Positions 1 through 8,134 of a DNA stretch of 63,958 nucleotides are shown here, piece after piece. The stretch is taken from contig NZ_JAHKQB010000032.1 of the NCBI RefSeq assembly GCF_018860625.1, forward strand, positions 1-63,958. Reading direction: 5' to 3'. The stretch is from Paracoccus sp. C2R09. GTDB taxonomy: Bacteria; Pseudomonadota; Alphaproteobacteria; Rhodobacterales; Rhodobacteraceae. How positions within the stretch are numbered: position 1 is the stretch's first letter; each line of letters begins with the position of its first letter. Below the pieces are notes generated by a model. That model did not search any database. It saw only the letters and a program-made list of their open reading frames with translations, and had not been told where the DNA came from. Both the position numbers and the translations under genes were made by a program.

Positions 1-315
1 CAAACCCGGAGCGGTTCACTACGAGCGCACCACGATCATCGTGACGACCAATCTCGACTTCGGCGAATGGCCTTCCGTCTTCGGAGACGCGAAGATAACC
101 ACAGCGCTGCTCGACCGCCTCACACATCACTGCGATATCGTCGAAACCGACAACGAGAGCTGGCGCTTCAAGACCCGAGAATGACCGACACCCACGCTGG
201 CCCGATACGGCTGCGCTGTATGGGGGCTACACCGCATCGGGCCAGCTACCCGTGCGCTTCAAGGGTGTCATTTTTGGACGCCGATAGAGGGTCAAGATTG
301 CGTGCTGATCGACAC
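1..315 (+). mobile_element. Right end of an IS21-family insertion sequence (truncated by window start)
   Basis: The stretch holds the 3' end of an istB-like gene followed by about 130 bases of non-coding DNA. That part ends in short repeated motifs (TTTTGGACGCCGAT and GGGTCAAGATTGCGTGC), the composition typical of IS21-family terminal repeats. The apparent end lies near the GACAC at 311-315. Immediately beyond it, sequence similar to an IS3-family orfB begins, so this element seems to have inserted into, or next to, an older IS3 copy. The left part lies outside the window, so the element's completeness cannot be judged. Confidence 0.55.
2..184 (+). CDS. istB: IstB-like ATP-binding transposition helper, C-terminal part
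   Basis: The frame is open from base 2 and ends at TGA 182-184, giving 60 residues. It contains the typical IstB C-terminal pattern: a beta strand [14 protein letters not shown], then [15 protein letters not shown] and SWRF near the stop. IstB is the AAA+ helper that works with the IstA transposase of IS21-family elements. The Walker motifs would lie upstream, outside the window. Within the visible part the frame is undamaged, so the gene could be intact. The family assignment is secure; the exact IS is unknown. Confidence 0.8.
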   Translation, partial: KPGAVHYERTTIIVTTNLDFGEWPSVFGDAKITTALLDRLTHHCDIVETDNESWRFKTRE

Positions 316-1065
316 TCTTCGGCGCTCGACAGAACCTGGCACACGCGCAACGACGGCCACCTGCTGAACGAGAGGCGCATCCGGTGACTGATACGCCTCG
401 TGGGATTGATGCCGATTCACTAAAAGCCCAGCACCACCAGGCCAGCGAAGGACCACAATACCTATCGCTACCTGCCAAGAGGTCTGTAAGTGGAACGCCC
501 GGTACCCATGTCTGTTGTTCGGACATCACCTATCTTCCCATGCGGCGCGGACTTCTCTGCCTCGTGGCGATCATGGACTAGCATACCCGCAAGGTTCTGT
601 CCTGGCGGCTCTCGAACACGCTGGAATGAGACCGTGTTTGCCACCGGTTCAAGAACAGGGTCGAATGACTTCTGCGTCGCGGCGCTGAACGAGCGCCATC
701 CACAGGTTCGGACGCCCTGAAATAGTAAATACCGATAAGGATCCCGGTTCACGTCCTTTGTCTTGGCCCGGTCGGCTCCGCCGATCGCGCGTGCGGATAT
801 CAATGGATAGGAAAGGCCGGCTCCTCGACAACATCTTCCTCACGAGGCTGTGGCGCACCCTGAAATACGAGCGTGTCGACATCAACGCCGAGTAAAACAG
901 ATCAGAGACGCAGTCGGGCATCCGGAAATGGGTAACCTTCCCCCCTTCAGTGCCCGCACTCAGCCCTCGACGGCAAGCCACCGGCGCGGGGCTGTTGGCA
1001 GAGGAATGATATCAGGTGGCAACCCAATCAGCAGGTGCAACGAGTAGCTCGAATTCCGCAAGATC
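296..1065 (+). pseudogene. Decayed IS3-family transposase (orfB, DDE integrase type)
   Basis: Fragments of one IS3-family OrfB protein can be read in order but in different frames. They include HTRNDGHLLNERRIR near 345, RLVGLMPI near 390, CSDITYLPMRRGLL and LVAIMD near 520-580, FCVAALNE near 670, a TDRLRRSRVRISMD-like piece near 760-800, LWRTLKYERVDIN near 850-890, and a tail resembling the family's C-terminus to about 1060. In-frame stops (for example the TAG after LVAIMD) and several frameshifts break the gene, so it cannot encode a full transposase. The 5' end abuts the IS21-like end at about 315. This is an old scar and a marker of repeated insertion at the border of the AT-rich islet. 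Confidence 0.75.
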
Positions 1066-1518
1066 CCGCCCAAGAGATGTGGAGTAGCTCAGAAGGAGCT
1101 GGCATAGGCTCTACACGGAGGGCAAGCCTAATAGCATGGCTTGTACCTAACAATATGACCGTGCTGCATTATTCTGGAGATACGGCCAGCCTGACGCCAT
1201 GACCAAGCCGGAAAACTCTAGTATCCGTCGATCCATGATTGGTGAACAGCGCCAGCTGGTACAAACACTGCATTGCGGTGAAGGATTTCGTAAGCGGTCG
1301 ACCTTGCCCTGACATGCCTCGGCCAAAGCATGGCTTCAGCCTCTGCTTGCATTCAATGCACACCGCCATGGAGTAGGAGAAGGCTCGACTGGTCGCAAAC
1401 TTTGGCCTGAAAACAGCTAGTCCGTATGTTGACGGCTTCGACGTAAAGTTGTCCAACGAGACTCGACTACCTCCTAGGAGGTGCGCGCAGCTTGCCGAGA
1501 AGACGAAAGACCTGACTT
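1066..1518. other. Intergenic stretch without a supported gene
   Basis: This stretch lies between the IS remnants and the pyruvyl transferase gene. The only longer open frames are short, on either strand, and resemble no family I recognise. It probably is decayed mobile DNA plus the promoter region of the next gene. A palindromic CTCCTAGGAG lies at about 1471-1480, some 40 bases before the next start codon. Confidence 0.4.
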
Positions 1519-2619
1519 ATGACAAATGTTGTACCCCCTAGCGATGCAAGAAGACCGAAAATCGGTATTGCGGGATCATTCGGCCGCGGAAACTATGGCG
1601 ACGAGCTGTATGTAAAGAACTATGAGTACTGGTTCTCGCCTTGGGCCAAGCTTTTCTTGATGTCCGGCTTGCCTAAGCAAACCTATCTATCCAAGTTGAA
1701 GAATGAATACGTGGATATGATGGATACCATTGTTCTCGGGGGGGGCGATCTTCTCTGTCCATACCGAGAGAAGATCGATCATGATTTCATCAACAAATCC
1801 TATCTAAGACGACCTGTTCATGTTGCAGGTATTGGCGTCGAGCGCAATCGCCAAGACATTTTGCCAAGTGTATTGGAGCGTTGGGCTCGGTTTCTGACAG
1901 ATGAAAACATTCGCTCGATTTCGAACCGCGACCCTGGTTCCGCCTCGTGGATACGAGAACATATCCAGCCTAAAGTAGAAGTTTCTCATCACCCTGATAT
2001 GGTTCTTGCACTACCTCTGCCAAAAGCGGTTAAGCCAGAAGGAGCACCTATTGTCGGCTTAACCACGCGCCACATTAAGCATGAGAAAGAGTACCGTATT
2101 ATGGAGCGTGCTGCAGCTTACCTAGCTAAAAAAGGCTGGAAAGTTCGGCATATTATCGGAGGTGTTGGCGGACATGGAGCTAAAGATTTTGAAAACTCGA
2201 AACTATTGCGCCATGAAGGAAAGGAAGTCATCTATACAGAAAATCTAAATGAGATCAGCAGAGCATTGGGAGAATGCTCACTCGTTCTAAGTATGAAACT
2301 TCATACTACTATCGTCTCAGCGATGTACGGTGTTCCCACGATTAGTGTCAACCCGGTGGTCAAAGCCAAGGAATTCATGAAATCGATTGGGTGCGAAGAT
2401 CTTACCGTTTCCCCAATGAACGATGATCTAATGAATATTCTAGAAAGAGGAATTCCGGAGTCCCCTTGGAATAACGTTAAGCCCATCAAAGAAAATGCTG
2501 CAAACTACATGAAGAAGCTTAGCCAAAACATCTGGAATGAATACCTGACAAAAAACCCGGGTATAGCAGGCAATTTACCCAAAGAGGTTCCGTCACCTAA
2601 ACGGCGAGATTTTTTCTAG
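1519..2619 (+). CDS. Polysaccharide pyruvyl transferase family protein
   Basis: A 366-residue protein of the CsaB/WcaK type, which transfers a pyruvyl ketal from phosphoenolpyruvate to sugar residues of extracellular polysaccharides. Visible signs are the N-terminal IGIAGSFGRGNYGDEL segment (typical glycine-rich start), VLGGGDLL, and the C-terminal SMKLHTTIVSAMYGVPTI block with the conserved K-x-H and the following proline. The length fits the family. The gene is clearly more AT-rich than the GC-rich DNA further on and uses A/T-ending codons, so it was probably acquired separately. There is no strong Shine-Dalgarno sequence before the ATG. A hairpin follows the stop codon. The exact acceptor sugar cannot be told. 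Confidence 0.85.
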   Translation: MTNVVPPSDARRPKIGIAGSFGRGNYGDELYVKNYEYWFSPWAKLFLMSGLPKQTYLSKLKNEYVDMMDTIVLGGGDLLCPYREKIDHDFINKSYLRRPVHVAGIGVERNRQDILPSVLERWARFLTDENIRSISNRDPGSASWIREHIQPKVEVSHHPDMVLALPLPKAVKPEGAPIVGLTTRHIKHEKEYRIMERAAAYLAKKGWKVRHIIGGVGGHGAKDFENSKLLRHEGKEVIYTENLNEISRALGECSLVLSMKLHTTIVSAMYGVPTISVNPVVKAKEFMKSIGCEDLTVSPMNDDLMNILERGIPESPWNNVKPIKENAANYMKKLSQNIWNEYLTKNPGIAGNLPKEVPSPKRRDFF

Positions 2620-2630
2620 TCTGACGTGGA

Positions 2631-2663
2631 GGAGGTAACGCATAGCTTATCCACGTTACCTCC
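2631..2663 (+). terminator. Hairpin after the pyruvyl transferase gene
   Basis: A perfect 10-bp stem (GGAGGTAACG with CGTTACCTCC) and a 13-base loop start 12 bases after the stop codon. The following bases are A-rich rather than T-rich, so this may be a weak or factor-dependent terminator or an RNA-stabilising hairpin. Confidence 0.45.
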
Positions 2664-2858
2664 AAAATAAGCACCACGAAAACAAATATTTTTTAAGAAA
2701 ATCTCAAAAACGCAACGGTTCAAGAGCTAAATTCTGGAGCCACCTGATAAACGCATTGCACCCAGAATCACTTTTTCTTCCAAAATAAATAAAATTTATG
2801 TTTGGGAAAGTGAACAAGCGAAGAAAACTACCCCTCATTAGAATGTCATAGGGCGCAG

Positions 2859-3848
2859 ATGAAAATACTTATATTAGGAACCTCCAATTCTAGAATTCGA
2901 GGAGGATGGGTGGATGGCCTCAAGAACGCAATGCCACAGGCGACATTCGAAAATTGGTCAGTTGGCGCATCACCAGGAATTCAGTTTTCTGCATATTTGT
3001 ATAAGGATTTTTCTTTCTTCGATTATGTTTTCTTTGATAGCGTGCCTAATGACGAAGTATTTGCTCGGAAAACTCTTAAATCTGGGGAGCGTTTTTTCTC
3101 GGAGGACTACTTCAACGGGATTATTGGTGATATAATGTCGCTAATTGCTACCCAAACAAACCTTGTGGTTGTAGCAATTCCCAGGAGAGATGAATATGGC
3201 CCATATTCCAACACACTCCTGGAAAGAAAAAAAGCGTCAGGTCAAGTTGGAGCTCATTTCGTAAACTTCGGGGATAAAATAGAAGAAATATGTAGAATAA
3301 AAAATTTGGATATAGAATCATGCTATGAGGACCACCCAGCTCACCCCCTAAGGATGATCAGCTTCGATATTGGCCATGAATTAGGTCAGGCAATTACGAA
3401 AGGAGAAATAGAAAAAACATCCTGCAATATCATTAATAAAAATGAGTATCTAGTTTATGAATCTAAAGATTGGGAACTCTTTCCTAAGGATTGCAGAAAA
3501 AACAGCGTGATGGAAGAAGTATTTTCACTTGTGAAGGACGGTCAACACATCGAATTTCCAGAAGGAAGATGTATAGGCTATTTCGTTAACGTTAAAAATA
3601 CATATTGCTCCGTATCACTGGAAGATGTCAGAGGTAATAGCGTATTCAAAACAGGACTTTACTATTCTAAATCAGTCGATGGTTTGCAAAAAATGTTCAT
3701 TGCAATTCCGAATGGCCTTCGTGGCAGTAGGCTAGTTTGCGGACACGATGTGAATACTGACAGCATTGGAACAAAATCGGGACGTTATAATAGCATGGAA
3801 GATGATATCATTTTATCAATCTCAAGCGTGTGCGTTATGAAGGAATAA
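2859..3848 (+). CDS. SGNH-hydrolase-like protein of the AT-rich islet
   Basis: A 329-residue protein of unrecognised exact family. The N-terminus MKILILGTSNSRIRGGW resembles the first block (GDSN-like) of SGNH/GDSL proteins that act on or near polysaccharides. A late YEDHPAHPL could supply the D-x-x-H pair that closes such active sites. The C-terminal part of about 130 residues has no recognised domain. No signal peptide or membrane segment is evident, so it is predicted cytoplasmic. It lies between pyruvyl transferase and sulfotransferase-like genes in strongly AT-rich DNA, which suggests a role in decorating a surface polysaccharide, but this is inference. Confidence 0.55.
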   Translation: MKILILGTSNSRIRGGWVDGLKNAMPQATFENWSVGASPGIQFSAYLYKDFSFFDYVFFDSVPNDEVFARKTLKSGERFFSEDYFNGIIGDIMSLIATQTNLVVVAIPRRDEYGPYSNTLLERKKASGQVGAHFVNFGDKIEEICRIKNLDIESCYEDHPAHPLRMISFDIGHELGQAITKGEIEKTSCNIINKNEYLVYESKDWELFPKDCRKNSVMEEVFSLVKDGQHIEFPEGRCIGYFVNVKNTYCSVSLEDVRGNSVFKTGLYYSKSVDGLQKMFIAIPNGLRGSRLVCGHDVNTDSIGTKSGRYNSMEDDIILSISSVCVMKE

Positions 3849-3933
3849 AATTAAATTTAGCCTCTTTTATAGCTTGTGATGACAAGCTGACATAAAAAAT
3901 ATGCAGCCGCGGCGATCATGGATTGTAGGATTT

Positions 3934-4929
3934 ATGCGAAAGATAAAAATACATATTGGCCAAGCCAAAACGGGGACTACCACTTTACAAAAGTTCCTAC
4001 TTAAGAATAGAGAGAACCTTAAAAGTCAGGGGGTTTTTTATCCGAAACCTAATTTTGGCAACAACCACGGTGAGCTTACTATACCATTTTCAAAAACCGT
4101 GCAGCGCTCCATGGTGAGATTTATTGGAAGCGATTATGAAGTAGCCAGAAGGAATTCCGTCGAGCTTTGGAAAAAAACTCTTAATGATCCGGCTTTGAAT
4201 GACTGCAAAACATTGCTATTGTCAAGTGAGTTCTTTTTCTCCGCACCCGGACTTAAACGTATCCCAGAATTCATAGAAAATATCTCTAATTTCAAATTTG
4301 AAATAGAACTAATTGCATATATAAGAACGCCGTCAGAACATTTTGTTTCGATGGCTCAACAACATTTGAAAGCTAGTGATAAAATCTGCCGCCCCCCAAA
4401 GCTGAAACTAGAACGCCTTCAATCTCTGTCGTCCACAGCAACCCTTAAGATAAGAAAATTCTCCAAAGAATCCCTTGTTGATGGGGACATACTATCAGAT
4501 TTTTGCTTGTATAATGGAATTGATAAATCCAAGTTTAAAAAATTGCCTCACGAATCAAATAGAAGCATTTGTGCAGAGGGAATGATTTTGCTTCAAGAAT
4601 ACCGGAGGAAGTATCACCCCGGAAAGAATAACATATTTACAAACGACACGAAGGATTTTGTCGAAAAAATCGTTTCTGAGCAGTTAAAGAATCCCGATTC
4701 TTACACAAAGCCAATGTTGCGTCCGGAGTTTTCTGAGAGCATCGATGGTCCGACGCCTGCTAACGAATGGCTTAAGGAATTTTATGGAATTGATCTTACG
4801 AGAAAGAATTCATTCGTTCAACCTTACATCGGGGATATCGAGGATGTTCAGGATGTTCGTGATTTAATTTTTTACGATGAAAATTTACTTAACAAACTGA
4901 GAGGAGTCTTGTATGCTAAGATGTCATGA
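3934..4929 (+). CDS. Sulfotransferase-like protein
   Basis: A 331-residue protein. HIGQAKTGTTTLQKFLLK near the N-terminus matches the 5'-phosphosulfate-binding loop of PAPS-dependent sulfotransferases. IAYIRTPSEHFVSMAQQ about 110 residues later resembles the 3'-phosphate-binding block (R-x-P-x-x-x-x-S). I chose the ATG at 3934, preceded by AGGA at good spacing, over the ATG at 3901, because the family core begins within a few residues of it. It would transfer sulfate from PAPS to a glycan or small molecule; the acceptor is unknown. It is AT-rich like its two upstream neighbours and seems to be the last gene of the islet. Confidence 0.7.
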   Translation: MRKIKIHIGQAKTGTTTLQKFLLKNRENLKSQGVFYPKPNFGNNHGELTIPFSKTVQRSMVRFIGSDYEVARRNSVELWKKTLNDPALNDCKTLLLSSEFFFSAPGLKRIPEFIENISNFKFEIELIAYIRTPSEHFVSMAQQHLKASDKICRPPKLKLERLQSLSSTATLKIRKFSKESLVDGDILSDFCLYNGIDKSKFKKLPHESNRSICAEGMILLQEYRRKYHPGKNNIFTNDTKDFVEKIVSEQLKNPDSYTKPMLRPEFSESIDGPTPANEWLKEFYGIDLTRKNSFVQPYIGDIEDVQDVRDLIFYDENLLNKLRGVLYAKMS

Positions 4930-6345
4930 TTAGTTAGAGCCCGGAGATTTTTTATAAAACTCACCTGCGCAGATGTGTTCATCAAAGCCAGATGAATGTA
5001 TATAGGAAAAATAGCTACTTAAGGCGCAGGCCCGAAGATATGAGAAAAGCAGGACGCTTTAGTCTGCAAAGCACATGGCTAAACTAGTCTGGCTCACATC
5101 GCATCTGCGAGCTGGTTGGTGTCAGTGCAATCTCGTTGCCCTGGACACCACACCCACTCTGAAAACCGGATCGGAATTACTTAATCCGTGTTCCTTCACG
5201 CCGGATCTGTTTTTCGCTTTTTTCAGAGCCCCTAATCCATTCACTGCGCTCCCCCCTCTCGACCTACCGTGGATCGTTTACCGAGACCCAATGCTGAAAC
5301 CCTTAAGCGATGCCTGATTGGCAGGGTAGAAGGAAATATCTCCTGCTCATCGAGACGGGCCGCCCCTCGGACCGGAAAAGCCGCCATGATGATTTTTGCT
5401 TATGCCGCCGGTGTTGTCGATTTTGCCCGGGCTAGCAGCAAGGCGCCGATCGGTACCAAGGCCCGCAGCGCTTAGCCGGTTGCCACGATCGAGACTACTG
5501 CGAGCAGGGTGCTGACCAGCCACGAGCTGGGGCAGGCCGGCCTCATGTTACCGACCTATTTATCATCACGAAAATCAGCGCCTCCGGCAGGCGAGGTGGA
5601 CAATTCGAGCTACGGCTATTTCTCAACCAGTCTCTCCTAAGAGAGCCGGCAAGACCTAGTCCGCCGTTCTGTCTTGGTGCGACCGGACAGGCTGGAGTGC
5701 CTCTCTCATGCGGCATGGACCGGAGCCTGTGCTCCGTCGACAAGGCCCCGGTGCAGTCGTTCCTGTAGCGTAGCGACATCCTGCAGAAGAAGGACCTCGA
5801 GCGCGCCGATCTGTCGGCCCGGGGCATAACTCCGCCAACGAAGTTCCCGCGAACAGCGATCCGGTCGATTTCTCGAGCGCCAATAAGGGCTGAGACGCCT
5901 AGCGCCTTCCGCTTCATGCCCCGCAGACCCCCGCCATTCTGGCGGGGGTTTCGCGTTTCAGGCCGGAGGAAACGCAATTTCAGCCCCGGCGCGCGGCAAA
6001 CTGCAGCAGGAAATGCCCCTCGTCTTCTGGAAGCGAGAAATCGCGGAATAAGTACACGCGATGGGAGATCAAAAGCCTCTAAACCAAGGTGCGGACGAAA
6101 TACGGTCCTCGACTACACCGCTAATAGGGCCGGACGCATGTGTTGCAAAACGCCACTAAGGACGGACGAGTGTGTTGTAGCTCCGCCCCTCCGTAGGGGT
6201 CGTTCGCATTGCTGGTGCAGCCGAAACCAAGCCCTTTTCGGTCCACGCAGGCCTGCGGCATTCTGTGCCAGCTTCGTCGCTGGCCCTGCCCGAAGGGATG
6301 CTATAGCTCGCCATGGAGGTACAGCTGCAAGGACAGGCGGAACGA
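4930..6345. other. About 1.4 kb without a supported gene, apparently decayed DNA
   Basis: Open frames here are short, overlap on both strands and show no recognised motif. Two imperfect direct repeats sharing the pattern CTAA-n-GGAC-n-GTGTTG lie at about 6119-6178, and a strong hairpin lies at 5927. The base composition changes from AT-rich to GC-rich along the stretch. It most likely is a graveyard of genes at the edge of the islet. Confidence 0.5.
5927..5951 (+). terminator. Rho-independent terminator-like hairpin
   Basis: ACCCCCGCC and GGCGGGGGT form a perfect 9-bp GC-rich stem with loop ATTCT, followed by TT and a mixed tail. No intact gene precedes it on the plus strand, so it may be the remaining terminator of a lost gene. 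The strand is uncertain because the hairpin is symmetric. Confidence 0.6.
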
Positions 6346-6498
6346 ATGGAGCACTGGTCGGATTTCTTCCCGCTGATTTTCCTGCCCTTCAAGCTGATCG
6401 TGCTGGGCATCGGGATGTTTTTCGCCATCAAGTGGCATGTCGACAGGGACAACCAGGAACGAGAGAAGAGGCGGCAGCGCGAGCGCCCAAAGCTCTAA
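6346..6498 (+). CDS. Small single-pass membrane protein
   Basis: A 50-residue protein starting MEHWSDFFPL, with one hydrophobic segment of about 20 residues (LIFLPFKLIVLGIGMFFAI) and a highly charged C-terminal tail rich in Arg, Lys and Glu. An in-frame ATG lies 11 codons upstream at 6313, but it has no Shine-Dalgarno, whereas AAGGA and GGCGG precede the ATG at 6346. The function is unknown. The clear membrane/charged-tail architecture and the sensible start make it a better candidate than the overlapping frames on either strand. Confidence 0.55.
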   Translation: MEHWSDFFPLIFLPFKLIVLGIGMFFAIKWHVDRDNQEREKRRQRERPKL

Positions 6499-6642
6499 GT
6501 TTCTGAACTTCTCCCAAGCGACACCTGGACGGGAGTTGCGGTCTTGGCGCTTCCCGGCACACAACGCCCTGCAGGCCATCCAGAAACACCGCCAAGGGCC
6601 TTGCTCGACCCATTCCCGCGTCGGAACCATATCGCATGGTGC

Positions 6643-6661
6643 CCGGGCAACTTCGGCCCGG
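6643..6661 (-). terminator. Hairpin downstream of the VWA gene
   Basis: CCGGGC and GCCCGG form a 6-bp stem with a 7-base loop about 40 bases after the stop codon of the minus-strand VWA gene. There is no T tract, so the assignment is weak. Confidence 0.3.
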
Positions 6662-6698
6662 ACATCTCACAATTTTCAAAACGCGCCGTCATGCGAAC

Positions 6699-7787
6699 TC
6701 AACTGTTCCGGCGGCGGCGGCGACCGATCGCCCCCATTCCTCCGAGACCCGCGATCAGCATCCAGCCTGCGGCCGGCAGCGGCACAGGAGCCACATCGAC
6801 GCCGGGGAAGTAGTCGGCCTCGGTGCCGATGACGCCGCCATCCACCAGGGCGAAGGTGTCGAAAGCGGCATCTCCGTCGGCAAGGCGTGTGAAGGTCACG
6901 TCGAAGGTGAATTCGCGATCGACCGACCGGTCGTAATCCCCCATCGCCGAGCTGCCCGAACACGCGCCTGTATTGGCACCGGTGCAGACCGTGGACACGT
7001 CGATCAGGGGATCGCCGCCGCCAAGGTCACCGACCGTCACGCTGCTGTATTCGGCAAAGCCCGCGATGATGCCCGCGGTGACGTCATCCACGATCGCCCC
7101 CGGGGTGGCGCTGCTTGCGAAGGCGATCGCGCCAAGTTCCTCCATGTCGGTGGTGAAGGACTCACCCCCGAAATCGAGCGAGATCAGGTCGATATTGTTG
7201 GCCGCCAATGCCGCGATTACATCGGCATCGGGAGACCCCTTCGAAGATGCGTCCGAGAAGGCGAAGATGAAGCGGTTCGAACCCTCGCGCCAGGATGCAT
7301 TCTCGGCCACGAGCTCGATGGCGGTATTCGCGGATTCGGGGAAATCCCCTCCTCCATCCGGCGAGCCGAGGGTCACGTCGTCGATGGCATCGACCACGGT
7401 GGCCGTATTGGTCGTGATGTCCTGGTTGAGAACGCTGCCCGGCGGCGCGATGATCGTCGGAAGCTCTGCCGCTTCGGCAAAGACCCCCACCCCGCCTGCC
7501 ACACCGGTGCCGAACTCGCTTGCGATGGTCGAGAAGATATCCTCGGCTGCGGATTTGGCCGCGTTGATTGCGCCCCCCATCGACCCGGACGTGTCGATCA
7601 GGAAATACGCGTCGATCAGCGCATCCGATGGTTTCCCGGCGGATACCGTCACGGTCTTGGAAATCGTGACGCTTTCCCCCACGGCCAGATCGGCCGAGTA
7701 GCTGTCGGGCGAGATGCTGTCGGCCAGCGCCCCCCCCGCAAAGAATCCGAGCGTCAAGACGCTCAAGATGCCAATTCTGAAAGACAT
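6699..7787 (-). CDS. Secreted von Willebrand factor type A protein with VPLPA-CTERM sorting tail
   Basis: A 362-residue protein. The start at 7787 is set by AGGAG before the ATG and by the signal peptide MSFRIGILSVLTLGFFAGGALA that follows. A VWA domain occupies the middle; its metal-binding MIDAS motif DTSGS is at residues 65-69. The C-terminus carries VPLPAAGWMLIAGLGGMGAI followed by RRRRR, which is the tripartite VPLPA-CTERM signal: motif, hydrophobic helix, basic end. Such proteins are expected to be cut and released or anchored by the XrtD-type exosortase, which lies at 25348-26949. The VWA domain suggests adhesion or matrix binding outside the cell. The gene diverges from a TPR gene. 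Confidence 0.9.
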   Translation of the reverse strand: MSFRIGILSVLTLGFFAGGALADSISPDSYSADLAVGESVTISKTVTVSAGKPSDALIDAYFLIDTSGSMGGAINAAKSAAEDIFSTIASEFGTGVAGGVGVFAEAAELPTIIAPPGSVLNQDITTNTATVVDAIDDVTLGSPDGGGDFPESANTAIELVAENASWREGSNRFIFAFSDASSKGSPDADVIAALAANNIDLISLDFGGESFTTDMEELGAIAFASSATPGAIVDDVTAGIIAGFAEYSSVTVGDLGGGDPLIDVSTVCTGANTGACSGSSAMGDYDRSVDREFTFDVTFTRLADGDAAFDTFALVDGGVIGTEADYFPGVDVAPVPLPAAGWMLIAGLGGMGAIGRRRRRNS

Positions 7788-8134
7788 TCTTACTCTCCTG
7801 AAATGCAGTTTCCATTTCGATGACAGGCACCGCCTGATCGCTGCTCGCACTTCCAAGAATTGCGCATCATTTAGATCGTACATTTAGGCCGCCAAGCGTC
7901 ATATCCTCGTAGAAAAAAATGCACATAAGATACGCGAGGAATCACGATAAGGAATATTAACACATAAACAGAAAAATTTGCGATAATTAAGTCGGTAATT
8001 AATATCGCGATTTTAGCGCGATATATTCAACCTGCGGTAATGTGTCTTGGTATTTGGAAAATCATTCAGGATTAATATATTGACGCAAAATTGGATCGGA
8101 TATAAATTTATCGAACCAGATAGGAGTGGCCCGT
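7788..8134. promoter_or_regulatory. AT-rich divergent promoter region
   Basis: This is 347 bases between the VWA gene (minus) and the TPR gene (plus), far more AT-rich than the flanks and rich in AATATT-like steps. It must hold both promoters. One candidate for the TPR gene is TTGACG at 8080-8085 with TATAAA at 8101-8106; the 15-base spacing is shorter than ideal. Confidence 0.55.
8080..8106 (+). promoter_or_regulatory. Candidate sigma-70-type promoter of the TPR gene
   Basis: The -35 candidate TTGACG and -10 candidate TATAAA are separated by 15 bases and lie about 30 bases before the start codon. This is based on consensus resemblance only. Confidence 0.35.

Noticed and set aside
1169..1456. 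A 95-codon minus-strand frame
   Set aside because: No recognised family, no ribosome site; it lies in DNA that looks decayed.
5916..6506. A 196-codon frame in the decayed zone
   Set aside because: Arg/Ala-rich, starts inside a terminator hairpin, no motif, overlaps the better small membrane protein.
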